Source of the DNA: Dehalococcoidia bacterium UBA4060
GTDB lineage: Bacteria; Chloroflexota; Dehalococcoidia; GIF9; UBA5629
Assembly: GCA_002383665.1 (NCBI GenBank)
Contig: DFZI01000060.1
Span: forward strand, 1-13,785
Direction: 5' to 3'
DNA: 13,785 nt
Shown here piece by piece: positions 1 to 6,656 of this stretch. The translations under genes and the position numbers were made by a program. The notes under the pieces were generated by a model. That model searched no databases, was not told the origin of the DNA, and saw only the letters and a program-made list of their open reading frames with translations. Each line of letters starts with the position of its first letter. Position 1 is the first letter of the stretch.

Positions 1-909
1 ACAAACAAATGCGCCTCCGCCCCTGTTAATTCTTACATTGAATACGAAACCGGAGCCCAGTATATTCTGCCCCAACAACCCCAACTTTTCAGCCTGCTGC
101 ATAGCTATAGTAATATTCCTGAGAGCCAGCGGATATTCATTGCGGACATAGATAAAACCCTGATGAGCACCAATAGCATAGGCACCTATAATAAGGCCTT
201 CCAACACACTATGTGGATTGCCACTAAGTAGCCCCTCATTGGCATAAGCCCCGGGGTCACCTTCGTCGGCGTTTACAATTACATACTTGGTTTCACCCTC
301 GGCATTACGACCAGATTCCCATTTGATCCCGGTAGGAAAACCACCGCCCCCACGGCCACGCAGCCCCGATTCTTTAACCATATTTATGACCTGTTCAGGT
401 TTCAATTGAAAAAGAGCCTTGGACAACGCCGAATAACCGCCCATGCCGATATAGTCATCAATGCTGGTAGGATCTATTCTTACATTATTACCAAGGATAA
501 TTCTCTGCTGTCCTTTATAAAAAGGAATATCAACCTGGGATTGAATTTTACTGCCCGATTGCTCCATAAAAAGCAGCCTGTCTACGACAGTCTTATTAAG
601 AGTTGATTCTATGATCTCGGGAATATCTTCCACCTTGATTTTCTGATAAAAGATATTCCCAGGCTCTACAATAGCAATCGGCCCCCTTTCGCAAAAGCCA
701 TGGCATCCGGTAATCCTGAAATCAATCTGATCATCAACACCACGATTTTCAATCTCAGATTTAAACGCTTCAACAACCGGATTGCTGCCATAAGGCCGGC
801 AGGCAGTCCCGTTGCACAACGAAATACTGATCTTGCTATTATTTAGCTTTTTAAGAAGTTGTCTTTGCAGCTCTTCCAGAGCTTGGGATGATTTAAGTTT
901 TTCTGGCAT
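1..909 (-). CDS. nuoF: NuoF/HydB-like NADH-binding flavoprotein subunit, C-terminus cut by window edge
   Basis: This is a 51-kDa-type subunit that carries FMN and binds NAD(H), exchanging electrons between NAD and Fe-S carriers. The 303 visible residues start at ATG 909 (MPEKLKSS) and run off the window at base 1. An N-terminal thioredoxin-like 2Fe-2S domain has C32-x4-C37 (CNGTAC) and C69-x3-C73 (GCHGFC), as in HydB/HndC/HoxF-type proteins but not in plain complex I NuoF. The FMN/NADH domain has RGRGGGGFPTG at 184-194 and NADEGDPGA at 213-221. The window ends in GGGAFVC, just where the family continues with its GEETAL motif; the C-terminal 4Fe-4S region is not visible. After GDPGA the sequence is YANEGLL rather than the usual FMDRSLL. 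It is the last visible gene of the por operon, 18 nt after nuoE. The family is certain; hydrogenase, formate dehydrogenase or stand-alone diaphorase context cannot be told from here. Confidence 0.92.
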   Translation of the reverse strand, partial: MPEKLKSSQALEELQRQLLKKLNNSKISISLCNGTACRPYGSNPVVEAFKSEIENRGVDDQIDFRITGCHGFCERGPIAIVEPGNIFYQKIKVEDIPEIIESTLNKTVVDRLLFMEQSGSKIQSQVDIPFYKGQQRIILGNNVRIDPTSIDDYIGMGGYSALSKALFQLKPEQVINMVKESGLRGRGGGGFPTGIKWESGRNAEGETKYVIVNADEGDPGAYANEGLLSGNPHSVLEGLIIGAYAIGAHQGFIYVRNEYPLALRNITIAMQQAEKLGLLGQNILGSGFVFNVRINRGGGAFVC

Positions 910-927
910 ATCTTTTATTCTTATTTG

Positions 928-1374
928 TCAATATTTGTTGAGCATCGGCTCGACCTTATCATTGGTCATATGCCCATAGTACTCTTCATCGATTTTTACT
1001 ACCGGCCCGGTTGCACAACAGCCCATACAGTTGACTGACTCAAGTGTAAACTTGCGGTCCGGGGTGGTATCACCGCGCTTAATATTAAGCTGACGTTCCA
1101 GCGATTCCAGGATAAGCTCACCACCTCTAACATGACAGGCGGTTCCTAAGCAAACGTTGATGATATGTTTGCCCCTTTCCTTGAGGCTGAATGCCCGGAA
1201 GAAAGTAGCCATGCTGTAAACATGGCTCTGGGGAATATCAAGTTGTTTACTTAATTTATCCAGGGCTGCCCGGGGCAAATAATTATACTCGGCCTGTATG
1301 TCTTGCATAATCGACACAAGCTGGCTTTTGTCCTTTTTGTATTTTTTAACTATTGTGGTAATCTTGTCGCTCAT
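928..1374 (-). CDS. nuoE: NuoE-like 2Fe-2S thioredoxin-fold subunit
   Basis: This is a 24-kDa-type subunit that relays electrons through one 2Fe-2S cluster between the NuoF flavin and its partners. At 148 residues it has the size typical of the compact HydC/HndA type. It has an N-terminal helical region (about 1-65, including the family-like YNYLP and YSMATFFRAF stretches) and a C-terminal thioredoxin-like ferredoxin domain. Cluster ligands are C75-x4-C80 (CLGTAC) and C116-x3-C120; an additional Cys at 119 lies inside the second pair (CMGCC). The ATG at 1374 overlaps the porB stop as ATGA, so translation is probably coupled. The location between porB and nuoF suggests the NuoEF pair works with the 2-oxoacid oxidoreductase, by direct complex formation or through ferredoxin; this is inference. 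Confidence 0.95.
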   Translation of the reverse strand: MSDKITTIVKKYKKDKSQLVSIMQDIQAEYNYLPRAALDKLSKQLDIPQSHVYSMATFFRAFSLKERGKHIINVCLGTACHVRGGELILESLERQLNIKRGDTTPDRKFTLESVNCMGCCATGPVVKIDEEYYGHMTNDKVEPMLNKY

Positions 1375-2306
1375 TTGCTCTTTTTCCTCATATGTGAGAG
1401 CGTCTTGATCCTATTATATTCTTCCAGAACTTTTTCCTGTATAACAGCAACATTCTCTTCAGTCAAGTGCCTGAATCTGCCCTGTGATTTAAGATAGTCA
1501 GCTACAGGCCGAAGTTTGGGATAATCCAAATTGAGCGTATATTTTCCGTTTTCAATCTCATATATCGGAAAAACACCGCTTTCCACAGCCAGGCGCCCAA
1601 CCCTGATTGTGGCATTAGAGGGGCATCTCCACCCAGTAGGGCAAACAGCTAAAATGTGAATATAAGATGGGCCTTTTATTTTCATAGCCTTTTCAATCTT
1701 ATACATTATATCGAAGGGATAGCTTGAGCAGGACGTAGCAACATAAGGGATGTCATGCGCTGCCGCAATGGCGGCCATGTTCTTTTTCCAGGTATGCTGG
1801 CCTATGCTGACTTTGCCAGATGGCGCAGTTGTAGTAGAGGCGCCAAAAGGTGTTTCACTTGAGCGCTGAATACCCGTGTTCATATATGCTTCGTTATCAT
1901 AGCAGACATAGATGAAATCATGCCCCCTTTCCATAGCACCTGATAAAGCCTGGAGGCCTATGTCAGCAGTGCCCCCATCACCACCCATTGCCACAACTTT
2001 AATTTCTTTGTCATAACCATATTTACGTTTCCTGGCTTTGAGTCCTGATTCTATTCCTGACGCCACAGCGGCAGCGTTTTCAAAAAGAGTATGGATCCAG
2101 GGTACTTCCCAGGCAGTCTGTGGCAACTGTGAGGAAATGATCTCCATACAGCCTGTTGCATTGGAAATTATGGTGTTCCGGCTGAGTGCCTTACATACAT
2201 AGCGTACTGCAAGAACTTCCCCACAACCCGAGCATGCGCGGTGCCCTGAAGCAATATATTCCTTCGGGGTAACTAATTTTGGTACATAAATGCTCAGTGC
2301 TTCCAC
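1371..2306 (-). CDS. porB: 2-oxoacid (pyruvate-type):ferredoxin oxidoreductase, beta subunit (TPP-binding)
   Basis: This is the catalytic TPP-binding subunit that decarboxylates a 2-oxoacid and passes electrons to ferredoxin. It has 311 residues, typical of PorB in four-subunit enzymes. The TPP/Mg motif GDGGTADIG lies at 109-117, with the companion Asn at 138 (YDNEAYMNTG). The proximal 4Fe-4S cluster ligands are visible as C25-x2-C28 (ACSGCG), C53 (NATGCME) and a late Cys, C222 or C228 (CPTGWRC). The start is GTG at 2306, overlapping the porA stop as TAGTG; no better ATG lies upstream in frame without entering porA. The stop overlaps the nuoE start by 4 nt. Pyruvate is the most likely substrate from overall resemblance to PorB, but a branched or aryl 2-oxoacid is not excluded by sequence alone. 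Confidence 0.95.
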   Translation of the reverse strand: MEALSIYVPKLVTPKEYIASGHRACSGCGEVLAVRYVCKALSRNTIISNATGCMEIISSQLPQTAWEVPWIHTLFENAAAVASGIESGLKARKRKYGYDKEIKVVAMGGDGGTADIGLQALSGAMERGHDFIYVCYDNEAYMNTGIQRSSETPFGASTTTAPSGKVSIGQHTWKKNMAAIAAAHDIPYVATSCSSYPFDIMYKIEKAMKIKGPSYIHILAVCPTGWRCPSNATIRVGRLAVESGVFPIYEIENGKYTLNLDYPKLRPVADYLKSQGRFRHLTEENVAVIQEKVLEEYNRIKTLSHMRKKSK

Positions 2307-3481
2307 TATTCTCTTACTCCAAACATTATCATCTCTCCGGTTTGCCCTGTTTTTATCTTTTCCAGGCCAAGTTCAACCAGCGACACAAAATTTTCCGGTG
2401 AGATATCTCTTCCTCCCAAACCACCAATGATGCCCACAACCTGGGGCCTTTTCTCCAGCGGATAAAGGGCTGCTTTGATCTCAGAGCAAACCGGACCGGG
2501 CCCACCAAGTGAAACATGCCTGTCCAAAACGATCACATTCTTTGCTCCGGAAATAGCTCTGAGTACGTCTTCCGTAGGAAAGGGCCTCCAGAGTCGAAGG
2601 CGGACCAGTCCGACCATTTTCCCCGCTTTCTGCATTCTGTCAACAGCTATCATGGCATTCTCACTGAAGCTACCCATGGTAACCAGTAAGGTGTCACAAT
2701 CATCCGTCTTATATTCTTCTATCGGAAGATAATGACGTCCGGTTAGGGTGCCGAAACTCTGCCAGGTCTCATCAATGATGTTTCTGGAATTACGGACTGC
2801 CTGATCAAGAGCCTTACGTGTCTCGGTATAAAGGTTTGGTGCGGCAAAGCACCCCATCGTAACAGGATTGTCAGGATCCAGCGGGTTGGGATGAACATAA
2901 GGCGGTAGAAATTCCGAAACGGTTTTTTTATCAAGGATATATATCGGTTCAATTACATGTGTGGCATGGAAACCATCTATATGCACGATCGTAGGCAGCA
3001 TGACATCCCTATTTTCGGCAATGCGAAATGCACATAACACTTGGTCAAAGGCCTGCTGACCGTTTTCAACGAAGATTTGAATCCAGCCAGTATCCCGTAT
3101 AATCATGGCATCAGAATGATCTCCCCAGATGTTAAGAGGCCCAGATAAGGCACGGTTGGCAACGACCATGACGATGGGAAGACGAAGTGACGCCGCTACC
3201 ATAAGAACTTCGTGCATAAGGATTAGCCCCTGGCTAGCTGTCGACGTAAAAGTCCTGGCTCCCACAGCGCTCGCCCCGAGGCATGCACTCATGGCAGAAT
3301 GCTCCGATTCTACGGGAATGTACTCTGCATCGAGATCTCCGTTAGCTACCATTTCCGCCAGGCCTTCCACAATATGTGTCTGGGGCGTAATGGGATAAGC
3401 AGCGATAACATCAACATTCGCCAGCTTCACAGCTTCAGCTATACCCAGCGATGATTCAATTCCAATACGTTTCGATGCCAT
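2306..3481 (-). CDS. porA: 2-oxoacid (pyruvate-type):ferredoxin oxidoreductase, alpha subunit
   Basis: The alpha subunit of the ferredoxin-dependent pyruvate/2-oxoacid oxidoreductase forms the active-site interface with the TPP subunit and contributes to CoA and substrate handling. It has 391 residues, normal for PorA. Recognisable blocks are YPITPQTHIVE near residue 29, VESEHSAMSACLGAS near residue 57, the TSTASQGLILMHEVL block, and NIWGDHSDAM followed by RDTGWIQIF. These match PorA rather than the KorA or VorA patterns I know. A C-terminal transketolase-like domain follows (GLVRLRLWRPFP). The ATG at 3481 lies 2 nt after the porGD stop, and its TAG stop overlaps the porB GTG start. In the cytoplasm it would make acetyl-CoA plus reduced ferredoxin from pyruvate, or run in reverse for CO2 fixation in an autotroph; direction cannot be read from the sequence. 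Confidence 0.94.
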   Translation of the reverse strand: MASKRIGIESSLGIAEAVKLANVDVIAAYPITPQTHIVEGLAEMVANGDLDAEYIPVESEHSAMSACLGASAVGARTFTSTASQGLILMHEVLMVAASLRLPIVMVVANRALSGPLNIWGDHSDAMIIRDTGWIQIFVENGQQAFDQVLCAFRIAENRDVMLPTIVHIDGFHATHVIEPIYILDKKTVSEFLPPYVHPNPLDPDNPVTMGCFAAPNLYTETRKALDQAVRNSRNIIDETWQSFGTLTGRHYLPIEEYKTDDCDTLLVTMGSFSENAMIAVDRMQKAGKMVGLVRLRLWRPFPTEDVLRAISGAKNVIVLDRHVSLGGPGPVCSEIKAALYPLEKRPQVVGIIGGLGGRDISPENFVSLVELGLEKIKTGQTGEMIMFGVRE

Positions 3482-3483
3482 GT

Positions 3484-4365
3484 TCAGGCTTCCTCAACCA
3501 TGCTAATAGCTTGGGTCCAGCATTCCTGCGCACATATACCACAACCTTTGCAGAAAAACATATCAGCGCGAAAAAAACCATCCTTCTGTTGTTTTATGCA
3601 TCCTTCAGGACAATATATGTAGCATATGCCGCATTTAATACATTTTTTATCATCCCACTCAGGGTGCTGCGATTTCCAATCGCCCGTACAAAAGCTCCTG
3701 GTATTACCTGCTTCTTTAACAACACACCCGATGGGTAATTCCTGCCATTTGGCCAATTTTTCTACTGCAAAGCTTCTTCGAGTTTTGAGTCCGCCGGTGG
3801 TAATTTGACTTAACACAGTATTTTCAGCAGCTAATTTACATGCCTCAAAATTGGATTTAGCACGAGCTCCGAACCTTTCTTCAAGAGGCTCATGTAAAGA
3901 CTCAAATTTAATCAGGCCGGTTGCCTTGATCAATGCACCAAGCATGGTTGTATTGACAATATTTACGCCCAGCAGTTTTCGGGCTATAGATCCCGCATCA
4001 ACTACCGCAAGTTTCCAATCACCGTCGAAATTCTGCTGGAGGTCTTCCACACTCCTGGTGCTGTTAACAATCAGCGTTCCACCTGGTTTCAACCCTTCAG
4101 TAACATCTATCAGCGTAACCAACCCCGGATCAAGAACAACCACAACATCAGGCAGGGTAATGCCTGATCTTTCACGTACAGGCCTGTCATAGCGAATCCT
4201 GTTAAAGGCAAGCACGGGCGCACCCCGCCTTTCCGGGCCAAAACTGGGAAAAGCCTGAGCAAATTTCCCTTCATGTATGGCAGCCATTGCCGTCAATTCT
4301 GCCGAGGTGACTGCGCCTTGGCCACCACGCCCATGCCATCTAATCTCAATGATCTCGTTCTTCAT
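3484..4365 (-). CDS. porG: 2-oxoacid:ferredoxin oxidoreductase, fused gamma-delta subunit (PorG-PorD)
   Basis: This single 293-residue protein joins two subunits that are often separate. Residues 1 to about 190 are the gamma domain, with the characteristic HGRGGQGAVT at 11-20 and the FGPERRGAPV block at 42-51. After a linker, residues about 235-293 are a delta-type bacterial ferredoxin domain with two 4Fe-4S motifs: C242-x2-C245-x2-C248-x3-C252 and C272-x2-C275-x2-C278-x3-C282. It collects electrons from the PorB cluster and hands them to ferredoxin or directly to NuoE/F. The start ATG at 4365 (MKNEIIEIRWHG) is preferred. The frame stays open to 4437, but that extension runs into the tRNA-Arg gene and has no family resemblance. 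It is the first protein gene of the operon, 43 nt downstream of the tRNA. Confidence 0.93.
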   Translation of the reverse strand: MKNEIIEIRWHGRGGQGAVTSAELTAMAAIHEGKFAQAFPSFGPERRGAPVLAFNRIRYDRPVRERSGITLPDVVVVLDPGLVTLIDVTEGLKPGGTLIVNSTRSVEDLQQNFDGDWKLAVVDAGSIARKLLGVNIVNTTMLGALIKATGLIKFESLHEPLEERFGARAKSNFEACKLAAENTVLSQITTGGLKTRRSFAVEKLAKWQELPIGCVVKEAGNTRSFCTGDWKSQHPEWDDKKCIKCGICYIYCPEGCIKQQKDGFFRADMFFCKGCGICAQECWTQAISMVEEA

Positions 4366-4408
4366 ATACCTGTTAGTTAAATTTAAATAATCCTTAGGGG
4401 ATCCAATG

Positions 4409-4480
4409 TGCCCCTGGAGGGACTTGAACCCTCGCACCCGGCTCCGGAGGCCGGTGCTCTATCCCCTGAGCTACAGGGGC
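4409..4480 (-). tRNA. tRNA-Arg (anticodon CCG)
   Basis: A complete 72-nt cloverleaf reads on the minus strand. The acceptor GCCCCTG (4474-4480) pairs with CAGGGGC (4410-4416), with A as discriminator at 4409. The D stem is GCTC/GAGC. The anticodon stem CCGGC/GCCGG carries a 7-nt loop CTCCGGA, giving anticodon CCG at 4445-4447, which reads the CGG Arg codon. A 4-nt variable loop is followed by the T stem GAGGG/CCCTC with loop TTCAAGT. CCA is not encoded, so it must be added by the nucleotidyltransferase, unlike the two tRNA-Ser genes nearby. It lies 43 nt upstream of porGD on the same strand and may share its primary transcript. Confidence 0.97.
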
Positions 4481-4531
4481 AAGAAGCTTACTAAAAAATT
4501 CAGCATAATTCCGGATAAAGTATAGATCGTT

Positions 4532-4561
4532 AGTATATCAATTTTATTTTTTAGTTTGCAA
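4532..4561 (-). promoter_or_regulatory. Candidate sigma-70-type promoter for tRNA-Arg and the por-nuo operon
   Basis: On the minus strand a TTGCAA box (4556-4561, 4 of 6 matches to TTGACA) is followed after 18 nt by TATACT (4532-4537, 5 of 6 to TATAAT). Transcription would start about 45 nt before the tRNA-Arg 5' end. The 197-nt gap between the tRNA and the usp gene is AT-rich and I see no other gene in it. A second TATACT at 4519-4524 lacks a properly spaced upstream box. This is pattern matching only. Confidence 0.35.
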
Positions 4562-4677
4562 ATCAGGATTTCAGTGAGTTAAAACTACACCATTAAAATA
4601 TATACACACAAGGCGAAATGCCTGCCAATAAATAATATTATGAAAATAGCGGCGACTTCCTGCCAGCGTAAAGAGGG

Positions 4678-5139
4678 CTATTTTTCATCCCCACACTTAT
4701 AGCTCTTGACCAGCAATACTGGCACATTGATTGCACGGAGTATCTTTTCAGCAACACTGCCCCAAAACCACTTCGTGATTCCTGAACGACCATGTGTAGC
4801 AATGATAACGAGATCATAGTTATTATCATTCACATATTCTACCATGCTCTCAGCCGGTTTACCGGAAAGGATAGTATAAGTTGCTTTGATCCCCGATTTT
4901 TTTAGCCTTTCCGCAATTCTTTCGAGGTACTGGCGAGTCTCTTTCTTAAGCTCGTAGCTAATTTGCTTGAGGTCATCATCGGTGAGGGCTATTTTGCCCC
5001 TGGTCGGTATCTCCACCGGTTCTATAACGGATATGAGTTCAACGAGCGATGACTCTGCTTTGGCAATCGCTTCAATATGCGGTATGACACACTCGGCAAG
5101 TGATGATCCATCCAGAGGGACTAAAATCTTCTGATACAT
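4678..5139 (-). CDS. Universal stress protein (UspA family)
   Basis: A 153-residue single-domain Usp, the normal length. It begins with the typical strand MYQKILVPLDGSS, with Asp10 in the nucleotide pocket. It ends with the ATP-binding loop THGRSG...WGSVAEKIL: Gly117, nine residues, then Gly127-Ser128. The first Gly of the G-2x-G-9x-G-S/T pattern is Ala here, a common variant, so ATP binding is likely but not certain. A final VPVLLV strand completes the fold. Members are cytoplasmic, often dimeric proteins raised under starvation, redox or envelope stress; the precise role is unknown. The ATG at 5139 has a good Shine-Dalgarno, GGGAAGG (5145-5151), 5 nt upstream. The gene stands alone, 197 nt upstream of tRNA-Arg on the same strand. 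Confidence 0.93.
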   Translation of the reverse strand: MYQKILVPLDGSSLAECVIPHIEAIAKAESSLVELISVIEPVEIPTRGKIALTDDDLKQISYELKKETRQYLERIAERLKKSGIKATYTILSGKPAESMVEYVNDNNYDLVIIATHGRSGITKWFWGSVAEKILRAINVPVLLVKSYKCGDEK

Positions 5140-5406
5140 TACAACCTTCCCTTTTCCGTCTTCACAGAGTTATTATGTTCATATCGGCTATGTATAAACT
5201 TCATCAGTACCAGACAGGGACTATTATTCCTGCTGTTACAATGGTCATGCCTGACTTCCTCAAAACAAATTGTAGAGCTCAGGCATTTTTCACCGGTGCC
5301 AAGTTGAGCAAGGACATTCGCTACCGGTAAACTGTTCCAGTTTTTCTGTTGCACGAGCTTAGCCTTTTTCAATTAATTCAACTAAGAATGCAGCAACCAG
5401 GCTGAA
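5140..5406 (-). other. Long untranslated leader / intergenic region upstream of the universal stress protein gene
   Basis: I see no convincing gene in this 267-nt stretch. A 77-codon frame (5139-5372, minus) starts with TTG, has no Shine-Dalgarno and resembles no family I know. If the extended -10 element at 5407-5412 is the usp promoter, this whole stretch would be a 5' leader of about 260 nt. It contains an 8-bp inverted repeat at 5247-5254 and 5279-5286, and two ACCGGT palindromes near 5292 and 5322 that could also fold. It matches no riboswitch class that I recognise. Confidence 0.35.
5247..5286. repeat. 8-bp inverted repeat in the usp leader
   Basis: ATGCCTGA (5247-5254) is followed 24 nt later by its exact reverse complement TCAGGCAT (5279-5286). 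Read on the plus strand the second arm runs straight into a T5 run, terminator-like, but no plus-strand gene precedes it. On the minus strand it would be a hairpin in the usp leader. The loop is long, so stability is uncertain. Confidence 0.4.
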
Positions 5407-5415
5407 ATTATATCA
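5407..5415 (-). promoter_or_regulatory. Candidate extended -10 promoter for the universal stress protein gene
   Basis: The minus strand reads TGA-TATAAT: a perfect -10 hexamer at 5407-5412 preceded by the TGN extension. A weak upstream box, TTGTTT, lies 16 nt further upstream. It would start transcription near base 5400, leaving a leader of about 260 nt before usp. It is the best minus-strand promoter I can see here but is unproven. Confidence 0.35.
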
Positions 5416-5463
5416 TCCCCAAAGCAGCAAACAAAATACCCTTCTAAAAGGTAGACTTGTGCT

Positions 5464-5491
5464 TTGTCCACTGTAATGAGAATGTTATAAT
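5464..5491 (+). promoter_or_regulatory. Sigma-70-type promoter of the tRNA-Ser pair (and probably the patatin gene)
   Basis: TTGTCC (5464-5469), a 16-nt spacer, then a perfect TATAAT (5486-5491). The predicted start near 5498 is only about 5 nt before the tRNA-Ser(CGA) 5' end at 5503, a normal arrangement for tRNA transcription units. Since the patatin gene follows the second tRNA by 19 nt with no room for another promoter, this promoter probably serves it too. Confidence 0.6.
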
Positions 5492-5502
5492 AGTCTGTCA
5501 GC

Positions 5503-5559
5503 GGAGAGGTGACCGAGTGGCTGATGGTGCCGCTCTCGAAAAGCGGTGGGCGAGAGCCT

Positions 5560-5588
<29 letters not shown>
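5503..5588 (+). tRNA. tRNA-Ser (anticodon CGA), CCA encoded
   Basis: The acceptor GGAGAGG (5503-5509) pairs with CCTCTCC (5578-5584), with G73 discriminator and an encoded CCA (5586-5588). The anticodon stem CCGCT/AGCGG encloses loop CTCGAAA, anticodon CGA, reading UCG. A long, class II variable arm (about 14 nt, GGGCGAGAGCCTC region) is as expected for Ser. The T arm is GTGGG/CCCAC with loop TTCGAAT. Confidence 0.96.
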
Positions 5589-5699
<111 letters not shown>

Positions 5700-5709
5700 T
5701 TACGGCGGA

Positions 5710-6558
5710 ATGACTGAAATAAACGGTATTAGGATCAAGGTAGGACTCGCACTGGGAAGTGGAGCAGCGCGGGGTATTGCTCATATAGGTGTGATAAAAG
5801 CACTCCGGGAGGCACAGATTCCGATCGATTTCATTGCGGGCACCAGCATGGGATCATTGGTGGGTGCCTGTTATGCAGCTGATCCTGATATAGCTCTTCT
5901 GGAAAATATCGCACTCAGTTATAATTTGCGTAAACTAACCCAGTTGCTGGATCCGAAAATGTCGATTTTTAACGCGGGCTTGCTGGGTGGGCGCAAAGTG
6001 GAACATTTCCTTAAAACAATCATAGGCGATATTGATATCTCGCAATGCGTTATACCCTTTTCTGCAATCGCTACGGATTTAAAGACAGGCACTGAAGTAG
6101 TCATTAATTCCGGATCGCTGATCACCGCAGTCAGGGCAAGCATCTCCATACCCGGTGTGTTTGTCCCGGTACAGTATAACGATCTTTATCTTGTTGACGG
6201 CGGTACAATCAATCCCATCCCGGCGAACGTCGTCAGAACAATGGGATCCAATTTTATCATTGCCGTCAATGTACTGAATGCACCTGTAAAAAGAAAAAGA
6301 CTCGGGCTTACTGGGAATAAAAAATCCGACCATATGCCGGGTTTTTTTAACACCCTTATTCAATCAATTTATATTATGGAATATAGCATTGTAAAAGCGA
6401 ACTTGCTAAAAGCTGATATTCTGATCGAGCCGGATGTCAGTGCTGTTGAGCCATATGAATTCTATCGGGGTGTCGAGGCCATCGAAGCAGGTTACACCGC
6501 GGCCAGAAAAGTGTTGCCGGAAATCGAAAAACTTCTGAATAATTTTGAGTCGGTTTAA
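5710..6558 (+). CDS. Patatin-like phospholipase family protein (RssA-like serine hydrolase)
   Basis: A 282-residue patatin-domain hydrolase using a Ser-Asp dyad. The oxyanion loop GSGAARG lies at 16-22 (G-x-G-x-x-R-G), the nucleophile elbow GTSMGS at 44-49 with Ser46, and the catalytic Asp163 in DGG (163-165). Family members act on acyl esters of membrane lipids or related substrates; the substrate here is unknown. No signal peptide or membrane helix is evident, so it is probably cytoplasmic or membrane-associated. The start ATG 5710 (MTEINGIRIKVGLALG) is chosen because it directly precedes the conserved first strand; the frame is open upstream, but only through tRNA-Ser sequence. The ribosome site is weak (GGCGG just before the ATG), with only 19 nt between the tRNA CCA and the start. 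Probably co-transcribed with the tRNAs. Confidence 0.92.
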   Translation: MTEINGIRIKVGLALGSGAARGIAHIGVIKALREAQIPIDFIAGTSMGSLVGACYAADPDIALLENIALSYNLRKLTQLLDPKMSIFNAGLLGGRKVEHFLKTIIGDIDISQCVIPFSAIATDLKTGTEVVINSGSLITAVRASISIPGVFVPVQYNDLYLVDGGTINPIPANVVRTMGSNFIIAVNVLNAPVKRKRLGLTGNKKSDHMPGFFNTLIQSIYIMEYSIVKANLLKADILIEPDVSAVEPYEFYRGVEAIEAGYTAARKVLPEIEKLLNNFESV

Positions 6559-6593
6559 TAGATTTTACCCAACTGCGTACCAGTTTTTATTTC

Positions 6594-6615
6594 AATAATC
6601 CAGGCCCGGATTATT
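6594..6615. repeat. Perfect 8-bp hairpin between the patatin gene and dprA (terminator or operator candidate)
   Basis: AATAATCC (6594-6601), loop AGGCCC, then GGATTATT (6608-6615): a perfect 8-bp stem with a 6-nt loop, 36 nt after the patatin stop. No clean T-run follows on the plus strand (TACGTGCTTTTATCC), so a classical intrinsic terminator is doubtful. A weak dprA promoter, TTTACG (6614-6619), 19 nt, TAAAAT (6639-6644), would overlap its right edge, so it could instead bind a regulator. Confidence 0.45.
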
Positions 6616-6656
6616 TACGTGCTTTTATCCTGCTGTGTTAAAATACCAGCATTTAT

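Noticed and set aside
4366..4437. 24-codon upstream extension of porGD
   Set aside because: It overlaps the tRNA-Arg gene and has no gamma-subunit resemblance; ATG 4365 starts right at the conserved IRWHGRGGQG region.
4642..4686. Inverted repeat GAAAATAGC / GCTATTTTTC at the usp stop codon
   Set aside because: Imperfect, with a loop of 26 nt and no T-run after it on the minus strand; I cannot support it as a terminator.
5139..5372. 77-codon frame on the minus strand ending in a TAATG overlap with usp
   Set aside because: TTG start, no ribosome site, Cys/His/Asn-rich composition without family resemblance. Kept only as a possible leader peptide.
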